From Flammula alnicola (lineage: Eukaryota; Basidiomycota; Agaricomycetes; Agaricales; Strophariaceae): a stretch of 64,000 nt of DNA. A program made the translations under genes and the position numbers. Below are positions 33,867 to 46,700 of the stretch, in pieces; position 1 is the first letter of the stretch; each line of letters opens with the position of its first letter. The notes under the pieces were generated by a model. That model worked only from the letters and a program-made list of their open reading frames with translations, had not been told where the DNA came from and did no database searches. The stretch covers positions 372,001-436,000 of the forward strand of contig JADNRV010000023.1 of assembly GCA_015499995.1 (NCBI GenBank). The letters run 5' to 3'.

Positions 33867-35780
33867 ATGCCTAACGGAAACCACCTTACTGTATCTATTG
33901 CTCCAGGCAATCCCAGAGCCCAGAAACCAATACACGACGAAAAACACCTGAAAGTTATATGCATCGGCGCAGGTGCATCTGGGCTTCTCTTGGCATACAA
34001 AATGCAGCGCTCTCTCGAGAACTTCCATCTCGTTCTTTACGAAAAGAATGAAGCCGTCTCCGGGACTTGGTTCGAAAACAGATATCCTGGGTACGGTACA
34101 TTTTACTATTCAGTTAGTCACTTTTGTCATACAACTTGAGTAGATGTGCTTGTGACGTTCCTGCCCACGTCTATACTTACAGCTTCGAGCCTAATCCGAA
34201 CTGGTCGTCCGTGTATGCTGGCTCAAAAGAAATACACCAGTACTTCGAATCCTTCTGCGACAAATACCAACTTCGCAAGTACATCAAACTCAGGCATCAA
34301 GTTTCGAAAGCTGCCTGGAACGCGAAGAAGGGAGGATGGGATGTCGAGATTATTGATTTGGCAGAGGGAACTACCGTCAATGATTATTGCGACATCCTTG
34401 TCAATGCAGCCGGCGTTTTGAATGCCTGGCGGTGGCCAAGCATACCAGGTCTGAAGGATTACAACGGCAAGCTTCTCCACACCGCTAGGTGGGATTCATC
34501 TGTGGATCTGAGCGGAAAGCACGTCGGTTTAATTGGGAACGGGTGCGTTGTTAGCTACTCCATGTTATAAGCGATATCAGTCGATGACCCTATTTTTTTA
34601 AGATCTTCCGCGATCCAAGTCCTCCCTGCAATCCGCTCTCAAGCGAGTAGAATTACCACATTTATTCGCGAGTCAACCTGGGTCTCCCCTGTGCAAGGAT
34701 TAGAGGGGCATGACTACTCCGAAGAAGAGCGTCAAAAGTATGCCACCGATGCCGAAGCTCAGCTTCAATATAGGAAGCAGCTGGAGACAGCGACCAACCA
34801 AATATTTCCAATGTTCATTGCAGATTCACCTGTCCAACAGGCGACCTTCGACAGCATGGTCGCGATGATGAAGGAAAAGCTGCAGAACGAAGACCTTGCA
34901 AAACTGGTTATACCTGCATGGAGTGTAGGCTGTAGGAGGATAACGCCCGGAATCAACTATCTCGAGACACTTGGATCTGACAAAGTCAAGGTCGTTTATG
35001 GTGAAATACAGAAAATCACCGAACGAGGATGCCTTAGCGACGATGGTCAAGAATACCCCGTCGACATCTTAATCTGTGCCACTGGATTCGATACCTCCTT
35101 TAGACCCCGCTTCCCATTAATTGGGCCCAGTGGAAAGAGTCTTAGCGACGTCTGGGCTGAAGAACCGAAGTCCTACCTTGGCATAGCCGCTCACGATTTC
35201 CCAAATTATCTCATATTTGTTGGGCCTAATAGCCCAGTCGGGAACGGACCTGTCTTGATTGCCATTGGTGGGTACTGCCGTTCATTGTTGACGGGAAAGA
35301 AAGCTCTTATTCTTCTGTATTTCAGAGGCGCAGGCCGACTACATGCTCAAGATGATGGACCGCTGGCAAACAGAGAATATCCATAGTTTCTCTCCGAAGA
35401 TGGAAGCCATCGAGGAATTCATTGCGTTCAAGGACGATTTCATGAAATCAACTGTCTGGGAGCAGGAATGTCGGTCTTGGTACAAAAATAACCGCGCTTT
35501 CGGCAAAGTTACAGCCCTCTGGCCCGGTAGTACCCTGCATTATTTAGAAGCCATTGCTGAACCGCGATACGACGACTGGGATTTCAAATATGCCGGCAAC
35601 CGATTTGCGTTCTTGGGTAATGGTTACTCACAGGCGGAGTCGGACAGAACCGCTGATTGGGCGTACTACATACGCAATGAGGACGATGGGCCATATCTCA
35701 GCCGAGGTAGACGAAGAAAGATTGCCACAAAGTCGGGAACGATTTCTCGCGCTGAGGGAGCCGACGCCATCGTAGTCTGA
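33867..35780 (+). CDS. flavin monooxygenase, Baeyer-Villiger type, copy 2
   Basis: A tandem paralogue of the preceding gene with an intact frame over four exons. It starts M-P-N-G-N-H at 33867. Motifs in order: GAGASG (near 33967), GTWFENRYPG, GCACDVPAH after the first intron, YNGKLLHTARWD (fingerprint), GLIGNGSSAIQVLPA across the second intron, CRRITPGINYLETLG, ATGFD, and a C-terminal half beginning EAQADYMLKMMDRWQTEN after the third intron near 35270-35325. The stop is at 35780. It shares intron positions with copy 1, so the pair arose by tandem duplication. No biosynthetic partner (terpene synthase, PKS) is adjacent, so the pathway is unknown; xenobiotic or steroid/terpenoid oxidation is possible. 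Confidence 0.9.
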
Positions 35781-35979
35781 GATGTAAGGCATGGAAAACA
35801 ATTTTTATTAGTCCCTTTTGGCTTCGTTTTTCTTTTTGCTAAGTAAACATATCAGAAGAAAGTACTATTGCACGATACAGCTCATCATGTCCTTGTTAAA
35901 ATTGGGATAAAAAAGGTCACAAACCTACACTGTCAAGGGTTATCTGTGCAAGCAAATATTAGCATGCTGATGGTGATGG

Positions 35980-36255
35980 AAGGGAGAGAGATGTTAACCT
36001 CAGAAACAACCTTGTCTACGGCTTCAGCAAAGAGCGTTTTGAATTGTGCCATGTCACGACGGGCCATACTAAGCCACAGATGATAGCTTCAGCGGATAAT
36101 TTGTTATCGAGGACAACGCGTCCCGATGACGAGAACTCGGAGGAGACGAGGAAGGCTTTCATCGCGTAGAAATCGACGTTTTCAGAGGATCGCAATGTAA
36201 ACTCTGCACGAGCTGAGGAGTTGAATGGAGGGTCGGTTTCACGAAAATCTTTCAT
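35980..36255 (-). pseudogene. BTB protein relic with internal deletion
   Basis: From the ATG at 36255 the frame reads TDPPFNSSARAEFTLRSS and VDFYAMKAFLVSS, closely matching the start of the intact BTB gene at 59629. It then jumps directly to GRVVLDNKLSAEA, which matches that protein's far C-terminal part (about residue 285). A shifted frame then gives AQFKTLFAEAVDKVVSEV, again like the 59629 end. About 220 residues in the middle, including most of the BTB fold, are absent. Confidence 0.75.
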
Positions 36256-37467
36256 TGTTGATCTAACCAACCAACTGGACTGAATGGGTTTGAAGCTGCT
36301 GAAGAGGGCGGAAAGGAAGAGGTTGCAGGTTCCGATAGGTTCATATAGCCTTATGGATCTCGGCACGAGGCAGAGAAGTCCGGGATAGAGGGAATTTTTA
36401 CGTAGATATCGACGAACGATCCGCCGATGGTCACCCTATACTTTAGCCGTCGAGCGCTTATTTGACAAATTAGGCGCCCTGTCGAGATTCTGACTTGTAC
36501 ATACTTCTTCAGGACCAACTTCTCAGACTGACGTTGCCAATGCATAAGTTATTATATTTGAAGTATTGGTTTTCATTTTTGAAAGTATATTTAGGCGCTG
36601 TACTGGAGCCAAATTAACCGAGATTACCTTGATGTGTACGCGATCGTACGCGGTTGGAGTTTATTTGGGAGAGGCATGTGAGGCGTCGTATTGAAGGAAG
36701 CTCGGAGTAAGTTATAATGTACCTCAGAAGAGAGACCAGGGGGTTATCGATATAATTATGTTCAATGTTGTGTCCGAAGCTTGGCTATGAAGATTTCACT
36801 CTTGCATAACCATGTGACACAAAACGCGTCGCGTCCAATCCAGAAAATTTGTTCCAAATAGATTTAGTAATACGTGATCTTGATGACAAACGTTACGAAC
36901 TTGAATGTAAGTACCTTCTTGAGTTGGAGAAAAGAAAAGAAAAAAAGAATGCAGAAAAAAAACATGCAGACAAGATTGCTGAACAAGGACAGAAACAACA
37001 GTGGAGAAATAGGAAAGAGGAAAGATTAAGAACACCCCATGCCAGAGATGATCGATGGAGCCGTAGTGAATAATATACTGTATCGTGAGCTGAGTCGTCA
37101 AGTGATTGGAGGCCCGAGGCGAGTCCATCCAGCTACATATGAAAACGAGGGCGGAGGGGGGTGATAGAAGTGTGACAGGATGGCTGAAAAAGGCCATACT
37201 GTACGGAAATTAGGTTGATACATACACGAGAGAGAGAGAATGGTTAGAAAGGGTGGAGTCGACCGGGGCAGCTCGTTAGTATGAAAAGGCAAAGCCAAAA
37301 GGAAGGGCTGAATGAATGAAGGAAGGCAGAAGGAGGGTTCGAGAACCAAAAGGAGGGAAAGAAGCCGTCGTCGATCCAGAAGAAAAGGAGTAGAAGTGAT
37401 GCTCGAGCTAGTGTGGCATGCATACAGGCGCAGCAAACCATTGAGCGAATCCACGCAAAAGGCAACC
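36256..37467. other. intergenic stretch, no gene recognised
   Basis: Short open frames on both strands (for example a Lys/Glu-rich one near 36849-37073) have low-complexity composition and no supporting motif. The right part is probably the 3' untranslated region of the REG1-like gene. Confidence 0.35.
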
Positions 37468-40400
37468 TTATTGCCTCGCAGTATCATTTGCAGCATCACG
37501 ACCCCACAAGCCCAAAAGACTGGACACTATATCCGCAGCCTTGCCCATGATTGTGTGGTCCGGAATCGCAGTGCTTGCACTTGCGTTGGCATTGTTATCG
37601 AGACCCGCAGGCGGAGGCAGCGAGGAAGGGCTGACGATGGTATGTGGAGAAGAGGCAGCGGCGGTGAAAGAGGTGCTGGGTTTCGCTGGCAGAGGAGGCG
37701 AGGGTATCAGGGGCGGCGGTCGCATCTTGGACGGCGACGACGCGGAAGTGGGCTGCGATGCACTGATTCCGCCTGCTATTACACCCGACAGCGAGCGTGT
37801 ATGGGTATGAGTATGAGTATGAGTCGGAGAAGGCGAAGGCGAAGGCTGCGATGGTGGTGTGTTGGCATCCACACTCGTATTGCCTTGCGTGCTAGACGTC
37901 GTCTCCGATATCGTTGAAGGTGTCGTCAGCCCTGTCGGCGTCGTACCACCACTGCTCGTGCTCGGCGTCCCAGGAATGGTATGCGGCATCCTGCGCATCT
38001 CCACTACAGGCGAGTTCGACGGCGTAGGGTGTACTCTCCGTCTCTGCTCCTCCTCTGCGCGGCGCAAATGCCTCAACTCCGCATCCACCTCCGCGTGTTC
38101 CCGAATCTCGTCCTCAGGTTCAGCGGCAGAGTTCGGGGCGGAATGGCAACAGTTGGCGTTGGCGGGCCCATGACGGTGCTCGTGCTCGTGCTGGTATTAC
38201 TAGACGATCCCGAAGAAGCGACGCTATAAAAGCTCGCGTCCATCACCGTGTTCGTACCAGTCCCCGCGCTCGTCGTCGTCCTATCACCAACACTGCTCCC
38301 ACTGCTCGACTCCTCCGCGACGCTAGCACTATCCGCCCCAGACTCAACAACAGACTCATCCCGCCCCAGACTCTCCGTCTCGCTGGCGCTCAGCACCTTC
38401 CCGTCGTCCGATCCCTTCCACGCCTCTCGCGGCCCTCTGGCTGTCCCTATCCTTCTCTCTATCCCTCTCTCTGTCCCTATCCACCCGCCCACCACCCGCA
38501 AGCACCGCCGCACCGCCCAACACCGCGCCAATCCCACTCGCCGCAGCGCTCCGCACGCCCGTGTCGGGGCTCAGGCTGCCGATAGGGCTGCTGCCCAACG
38601 ACCCCGTGCGGTCCCTCTCCCACGACGACGACGAAGACGACGGCGTGCGCGTGCTCGAGCGGCCGCGCGATTCGCGGGGCTGCGCTTGGGTCTGGATCGT
38701 CGGCTGTGGACGGCCACGGGAGAGTAACGACGAGCTGCCGGCGGAGTCTGGCTGTCTTCCGCGCGTAGGAGGAGGCGAGAGGAGGTCGGACGACGAGCCG
38801 AGGGCCTGGAGGTCCCAGAAGACCCGAGTACGGCACCAGCGCTGCGCTGGACGACATCCACGCGCAGGCGTGGAAGGCGAAGCCGCCGACGAGCTGCGTT
38901 TCCTTCCAGAGGTAGCAGCAGCAGCAGCCGCAGCCGCAGAAACGTCACCATCACCGCCAGTAGGCGACGAGATGAACGCAGGCGACGGCGTCCGGCTCTG
39001 ACTCCGACTCCTGCTCCTCGACTGGCGCTCTTCGTCCGCCGGCACCGCGCCAAAGCCCCCACTACGCGAATGGTGTCTCCGATCCGAGCCTCTATCGCGC
39101 CTGTGCTCCGCGCCAAAGCAGCCCCGCCGCCCACACCTCCACCAGCGGCATACGACCCGCGGTCGTATCCCCGCCCCCCACGCCGCGCATAGTAATAGTC
39201 CTCGCCGAAATCCGGCCCGCCGAAGAAATCATACGCGTCTTCCTCTTCCACATCCTGGCGCTGCCTTGACTGCTGCTGCTGGCGGGGCGTCGGCGCTATC
39301 TGACGGCTCGCAGTCGGCGTCCGGCTGCTCCTGTTCGAGAACGACGACGACGAGCCCGGGGCGGACGTCGATAACGTGGGTAACTCGAGTCAATGACGAC
39401 GGTCGGTACGGCGTCGGCGCTGGCGATGCTCTGTGCGCTGGCGATGGGTATAGGCGCAGTTGCAGAGGGCTCCGATGATAATGACGACGAAGGGTGGTGA
39501 TACACAGCCGTACTGGGGTCTTCGACCGTCTCCTCCTCCTCCTCCTCCGCCCCTCCGCCCTCCGCCACCTCCGTATCCTCCTCGACATAGTCATCCTCCT
39601 CTCCATACCCATAATACCCGCCCCTATGACTTCGATACTCTCTCTCAACCACACCGCCCGTCGCACGGCCATACGCATCGTACTCGACCTCGGGCTCGCC
39701 CAGCCCATTGAATAGTTGCTCCCGAACGGCGGTACATACACAAGCTCCACAGGTGTCCCATCCGAGCCCTGCGCATCCTCGCCTCGCTCGTCGTCTCCGC
39801 CCAGGCCCAGGCCCATGCCAGTCGCGATATGGAACCCGCGCCCACCGCCCGCCCGACCCGTGCCAAATGGACCATACCCATTCCCACTACCACCACCGCT
39901 GCTCCCATACCCCGCGCTCCCATACCCATCCTGCCCATGTCCATGCCCATGTCCGCCTGGCACAGGACTGCGCAGCCCGCTCTTACCCCGCTTCTCGTTC
40001 CCAGATCCCAGTGCGCCGCCTACTCCGCCTCCTCCAGCGGCGGCTGCCCACGGCCACCCAGCGCCAAACCCAAATCCATCATCGCTCGCGCCCTCGTCGC
40101 CGAACCCCTCGGCCCACGCGCCGCCCGTCTTCAAGATCGTAGGCGCGATCGGCGCGATCGTGACGTGCACGTGTTCGGATGGGGTGCGGATGAGCGGCGG
40201 GGGGCCGCGGCGGTAGCCCGAGGGGCGGTAATTCGAATGGCTGAGGCGCCGTTGGGCGGTGTGGTCGTTGTCGCCGCTGTTGCTGGTGGCGGTGGCGGTG
40301 GCGTTGGATGCTGACGTGGACATGGACGAGGAAGACGTTTTGTGATGGAGGAGGTTTGATGACGACCCGGTGCGTCGTGAGGGGGAGAGTGAGGAGGAGG

Positions 40401-41919
40401 GCGAGGAGGTGCCGGTCGTGCTGTGGCTCGCGGAGGAGTTGGAGGTGGTGGTCGATGTGGAAGTGGATGAGGACGAGGAGGCGGTGGATACTTTCGATTG
40501 GGAACGTGGGGGTTTCTTGGGTTTGGGTTTCAGTGTGCTGGTGCTGCTGTGCGTGCGGTATGTTGACGAAGAGGAGCGCATCTCAAGGATTCCGTCGTCG
40601 TCGTCATCGTCCTCTTCTTCCTCGTCCTCTTCTTCGATAGGCGAATCAGAGTCGCTGCGGATAGCACGAGCACCCATCTCCCGTCCGTCTCGCCACTGCG
40701 AATCCGGAGCATAAGCATCCTCCTCGCCTTCAGAGTCTTCTTGGTCTTCATCGTAGCTTTTTTTACATCAATTTCACGGAAGTTAAAAATAAAATTTCAA
40801 ACTCACCCATCATCATCGACGAAAGCCGAACGTCCCTCTATCCACACGCCATCCTCATTGTGATTTCCGACGCCAAAGAAACCCGAAGCGTTCTTCTTGG
40901 GCTTCTCGATAGCGATGCATTGCTCGACGAACGTGTTGAAGCTGATGTGTTTCTTCTTCTGCGTATGATGATGCCCCCGCTCGTCGCTATTCGTAACGCC
41001 CCCATTACTCCCACTGGCACTGGAGGTAGAGTCCTGCGATATGGACGCATGGATGGCGCCCGCTGCGCCAAGTTGGTGTAGTGACGACGAAGAGCTGGAT
41101 GGATGAGGGGGGAAATATCCGGACTGAGAATTGGAGTCGAATCCTGGGGGGCCGACGCGTGGTGGCGAATCTTTCCTGAACTCACGGTTCGGACCCCACC
41201 TGGTAATGTGGGTGTCACTCTTAGTGTGGGTGAGGCTAGGCCTCTTCAGCTTCCCGAATTGACTATGTGAGACCAGTGACGTGGGGTCGGTGGTGTTGGG
41301 GTCGGTGTTGTTGTGCATTGTACCGTCGTGTTCATCCTCGGATTCCACGGGACTGAATATGGGGGAGGTAGGATAGTCGGATGTGAGGAGCTCGCTTATG
41401 CTCCGGTGCTTGAGGATGGGTTTGTGGGGCGCGGGGTATGGGGCACGGCGGGGGTTGGAAGAGAGGTCGAGGCGGTCGTGGGCGGATGCGGGGGCCGAGT
41501 CGACGGTGTCAGTTACTGGCTGTGGTTTTGGGGGTGGAGACCAATCGACGGCAGTGTGCAAAGGGCCGTAGAGCCATGTTACATCCGAGTCTTTGAGCCT
41601 TTTAAAAACACATGAATCAGAAAGACAAGACAGTGGAGTCTCGAGTCTTAACGCACCAGTTGAGTGTCTCTGGCGAGATAGTCTTTAGTTTATTGCGCTG
41701 CTTCCACCATGTTCTCCAGGAGGCGTTCTCGAGACGTGCGCCGTTCGCGATCTCGTTCTTCTGGCGGGTCATGTTGCGCCATGAACGCCAGACATCTTCC
41801 TCCTGCCATTCATGGGAAAGGTAATCTACCTGACCTCTGGGCACGGTGACAAGAGAGGAATCGTCTGGGACAGCATTTGTGGATAAGGAGACGAGAAGGA
41901 CGGGGAGGTAATTGGCCAT
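37468..41919 (-). CDS. REG1: REG1-like protein phosphatase 1 regulatory subunit (DUF1752 family)
   Basis: In yeast Reg1 targets the phosphatase Glc7 (PP1) to Snf1 and other proteins in glucose repression. Exon 1 (ATG at 41919) carries the DUF1752 core: VWRSWRNMTRQKN, NGARLENASWRTWW and, across the first intron, LNWLKDSDVTWLYGPLH. Near 40930 the PP1-docking region reads KKKHISFNTFVEQCIAIEKP, matching the (K/R)HI.FN..VEQC pattern of Reg1. The middle is extremely low-complexity (acidic runs, poly-Ser, poly-Gly, Ser-Arg). The end shows VDAELRHLRRAEEEQRRR and a conserved C-terminus KAADIVSSLLGLWG, with the stop at 37468. Several single-base frame breaks occur in the repetitive middle (for example near 39715 and 39116). 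About 1,350 residues. Confidence 0.8.
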
Positions 41920-42983
41920 GGGGGGAAGGAGAAAAGGAGCGAAAAGATATTTAGCGTTCAAGGAGAGTGGAAGAGCAGGGATGGATTGTGACACCCAACA
42001 AGTTCCGATCGGACCGAGCAGTGAGATGTCACGGTCACACAATCTCTCAGTTCCGTCCGCTCCCCATGTCAACCCAGAAGACTCACATGAAAGACTCTTG
42101 CTGCGTAAGCAATACATTTCAGGAGGGCTGCGCACCCCCAACATGCACCCCGCACGCCGCAAATATCCCAGTCTTCTCTCCCGACCCACCCAATGTCCCA
42201 GTTCTTCTCCCCCAGAATAACTAGCCGCCCTCTATCGTCGTCTATGTTGCCAGCGTTTGCCACTGGGTGACAGTGTCACCACACAACGGGACGTATCGTC
42301 CGATATCCCGAGCTGAGGCACATCCTGGAAAATATCCAAGAGGGGCAAACATATCTTATGATAGATAGGCGCGATAACGAGCTCGAGTCGAGTTCTTCCT
42401 ATGTACCAGTATGTACCTCCCTTAGACTCCACCGCCACCACGCTTCTCCATCCATAACCCCTTGCTCCCACGTCAAATATTCAGAGAATACTTTCGCCTC
42501 GTCGTGCACCATCACTGATGGCGCGATCGACGCCCAAAGAGGTCGCGCGGCGTCGCGGGGATGCGGGACGCCAACCGACGGTCCCAGGCCCGAATTAGCG
42601 ACCCCACCACAAGGCCTTGTACCACGGTCCACCCCGCTTTAGAATATGTATCCACCCCCTTTTTTCCGGATGGGGTCTTCGTGAATCTTTTGGTTTAAAA
42701 AAAAACTTCTCTCTCGTATATCGTGCGTTCTTCCTAGCATGCACATAAATCGTCCAATTCACTAAAACCCGGGACTCGGGCAGTCGAGATGCATACCTCG
42801 TCGGCGCATACATGATGCGCATGCTCGCATGGATCGCCTCAGGCCTTGTACCGCACTGTAACGCGCGCAAACCCCCGACGGCTGAAGCTCGCTAAAGTTG
42901 ACCCGAGCTCAGGGACGAACGTTCTTTGATCCGTTGCGCGTATGCAGATGTGTACCCGCGACATAAGTACATACTAAACCATC
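41920..42983. other. promoter and intergenic region upstream of the REG1-like gene
   Basis: No supported gene. It presumably holds the promoter of the minus-strand REG1-like gene. Confidence 0.4.
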
Positions 42984-43716
42984 TAGTGTTGTCCCCGAGG
43001 TGAGGTGAAGCGAGGCGAGGTGACACTTCGAACCAACTCGACGAGAACGAGGTGACACGAAGTGCACCTCGAGGCACCTCGACGAGGTCGGTGTTCCCCG
43101 CCATCAAAGCTTCAGCCAATGAGATGATCAGAAAAATCGGGCTGAGAAACTGGTCTGATCTGAACTGACCCCGACAGGCACGCGACCCAAAGCGATTAGA
43201 TATGATAAACCCTGATAAACATACTACATTTGCCGTAGAAATTACTTGTTGTAGCTATCCACAAGAAAAAAAGTGTGCCTCTATAGATTTCGTTGAAATT
43301 TGCTACTTATAATATACCGGAACCAGTTTCCAAGATATCTGAACATATGTCGACCCATACTAGTGAGATTTTCTACCTGATGGCCTTCACTCGGCGGCAT
43401 TTCATGCCTTACATGAAACGGCGTGGGTGTGGTGCATCAAATCAGGCACGTGACGCCGCTGGGCGTCCAGGCTTTGCGTACGCTCGCAACGCTCTATGCT
43501 CTCTCCCTTTATTTTCGCCATTATTTTGAATGTGATACATGAAGAAGTAGTATAAAAATAATATTCTCATATTTTCTTCTTTTTGGAGCAGAACTCGTGT
43601 GACCTCGTCGAAGTGACCTCGAACCAACTCGTTGTCAACGAGGTGGTCCGAGGTGGTCCATTTTCGAGGCGAGGCGAAGTGTACCTCGAGGCCACCTCGC
43701 TCCGGGGACAACACTA
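42984..43716. mobile_element. non-autonomous hAT transposon (MITE-like)
   Basis: A 733-bp element with terminal inverted repeats TAGTGTTGTCCCCG / CGGGGACAACACTA (one mismatch just inside), flanked by a perfect 8-bp target-site duplication AAACCATC (42976-42983 and 43717-43724). An 8-bp duplication and TAGTG-type ends are typical of hAT. Both ends carry many subterminal copies of CACCTCG/CGAGGTG, likely transposase-binding sites. No transposase frame is inside, so it depends on an element elsewhere. Confidence 0.85.
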
Positions 43717-43724
43717 AAACCATC

Positions 43725-46700
43725 ACCATCGGATTCGAAATTTTGAAATTTTGCGAGATATCGATGGGATGTGATTTGGTGCTGGAGTGTCTAGGTACCG
43801 GTATATGTCGTTACACGCATCTGATATCATTATCATGCCGGACGTTCGAGCTCGCTCGAGAGGCTTCGCCTGTTCTACTCCAGCTGCTGTATGATGATCA
43901 TCGTTCAAAAATGTTCGTTGATTTTGGTCAACACAGCTATGTAATATTATACCGCCGACGTTGATATCTTCCGCAGTCTCCGCTTCTTTGATGATGAGGT
44001 CTTCCAGAACCAGCGAGGTCAACAGCGGATATGGATAAGATCGATACGTTGGAGGAATATCTCAAAATAAAAGTCGACTGCCGATTGTATCTACAATAAT
44101 TTAACGACGTACAACCAAATAAAATCAATACGGTCTGTGGACCTACATACGGCCCGGACGCAGTCCGCATCCTCCCTCATATAAGTCTCTCGAGAACATA
44201 TGACATTCTATTCCCCCACACACTAGTCCTTTAAAGTCAAGATACCGCCCCACATCTGACAGTCACGCTGCACCCACAGCTGGTCAATTAGTATTTGGAT
44301 ACGTCTGGCAGCTGTAGATCTGACCAACTGCCAGCGCGAGATATCATCATCTTTTTCCGACTCGGACGCCACAAACCCAACGGGATATCTCAAGCGTAAG
44401 GACAAGCGGCCGACCAAACTTTGCAGCCAAGTGCGTCACCTCTTCCCGAGTCCCGAACGAACTTTCGCCGAGCTGAATAGGTTCTGTTCAATGTACCGTT
44501 TGTATATCGTCGGCGCGATATTCCAGAGGACCCTGCAGATATCATCATTACGCCACAATTAACCTTTGTAACGCGTCTCTCTTCAATATTCTGAATGGGT
44601 CCCATGATGAAGGCAACATATAACGACCGCCCGTATTGAATCATATTAGGAGAATCGCACCCAAGCTCGAGCTTATCTCTGGAGTCTCAGTCTGCAGAAA
44701 CAGAGGACCCGGAGCTTCAAGCGAACGTCTCGACACTAACGCTTAAACCGCGCATGAGGCTAATTTTGGATCCTTTGGCCTTTTATGTTACAGCACACAA
44801 TCTGCTTTTGCCATTCATTCTGTTGTCAGATGTATGCCTTGTTTCTGTGCAGACAGCTGTTTCTCCTATGAGATCCTTAGCAAGCCCTAGTATATAACCT
44901 CGAAGATACTCCCTTCACAGTGCACTAACTCCTGGATTTCTAATGCCTTGGCAAGAAGGCCTCGGTGGAGTCGAGATGCGCCACTCTCGAGCTCGGAGTC
45001 CAAGATATACCGAAGGTGTGTTTGTTACAAACCAATTTGCTGGAGTTCTTCCTTCCCTCTTCCTCCTGAGTGCCCGGGAGTTGGTGGCCCGCCAACAACT
45101 TCGAGGACTCGGAAACGCTCAGAGCGGCCCGCGGCCAGCGTCTAGATCCCTTGCCTAGCTAGCTCGCCTCGAACGCCATCGAATAACGAAGTCGCAGGCT
45201 TAGGGCGAAACGGCATACTTATTATGCCTTCGTCGTTCCAAGTTCGAAGTTCGAACCCCTCTCCGAGATAACATTAAACAAAGCGCTCAGGCCGTCGATT
45301 ACGTCTGCCGTTTTTATAAATATATAAATCAGATGCCTCCGCCCGGATTTACTCGACACCAAAGGAGCTCCAAGGAGCTCCAAGGACACCCGCTCCGGGG
45401 CCGATCATAGATTTATTTTTCTGAGATACATATCGATCACCAACGATCATTTCCAGAAAGGATTGTTTCATTTACTTCCGCACTTAGGGCGCTTAAATCA
45501 TATTTATGTAAGCAATGTGCGCCTAATGCGAGTCCCATAAGATGCACTTTAGTGCGTACTGCGGATCATTTATGACTCTCGGAGTAATATTAGTTAAACT
45601 CTCATTCGCTGTCAGTGGAGAACGATGAACTCGATGGACTATTGAATGAATCATGATATTCACACCTCAGGGTGCGTGACTCGCCAACTTCAAACTCAAA
45701 GCGCCGACGTCGACTCGGACTTCGGAGAAACTCTATGACACGTCCAACATTACACAACTTGAAGCTCGCGAACTAAATCATAAGGGACAGTTCAAATGAA
45801 ACGACAATTTTAGCTTGTAGGGTACAATTGGGATCCGGACACTTGACCGTCCAGCTGCGGCGGTGAATTGTCACAACGACCTGGCAGTAACTTCAAGTAA
45901 GATCATATGTCTGACCAGTCATTTGACAAGCAGGCGATGTACAGGACCTGTCATACTATGAAAAAAATCTGACCGCAAGCCGTTAACTACGTGGAAGAAT
46001 CCAATCGATCAAAACTTTGCAGAGCTCGGAAATGTCAAAAGGACTTCTAAGCTCTTGGTCGCCACTAGTCGAGCTCATGTTGAACTTTGGGAGGTTGGCG
46101 GGAGGACCTTGTGATCCCATACAGTATGTTCCGGATTCATCCTTTGCCTATATGGATATGATAACTATGCGTCAGTTAATATTAAGATTTTAGCTTGTTC
46201 CGAATGCATAGATGGCTCATGGGCGACTTTGGGCGGTGAAACAATGCGGTGAGGCGTAACAGTGAAGAAGTTGATCCGGACGGGGAGATGTTCACTTCGC
46301 GCTGGCATACGGAATGTGGTGCAGTGCTAGCGCTGGTCATTTGATGTATTTCCAAGACGAAAGTGAGTCCTGCGCCACGGCGTTAGCGTTGCGGGTGGAA
46401 TGTAAACGAGTTAAACAGACGGATGGTAAACATTATGGAATTATACTTGAAGGATAGCGGATCTCAATCACATTTTCTTGATGAAAATGGTGACCTTCAT
46501 CGATGCTGTAGGATAGTCGTCCTGATTCGAGATCCGAGGCATGTTGGTGGAATGTGAGCCGGATCCTATGTGCATAAGCAGAAACTCATCGCGGACGTCT
46601 TCTCCCGCAACGAGCAGAGTATACTTTAGAAAGCCTTTTCCAATTACAAGCACTGACCGCTGAGCTCCGAGAAGGGTGGACATTCGTGTTTCGGAACTCG

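Noticed and set aside
36849..37073. Lys/Glu-rich open frame
   Set aside because: Low-complexity composition alone; no conserved segment or splice support.
45235..45275. GTTCGAACCCC resembling a tRNA B box
   Set aside because: No A box or foldable acceptor stem about 50 bases upstream.
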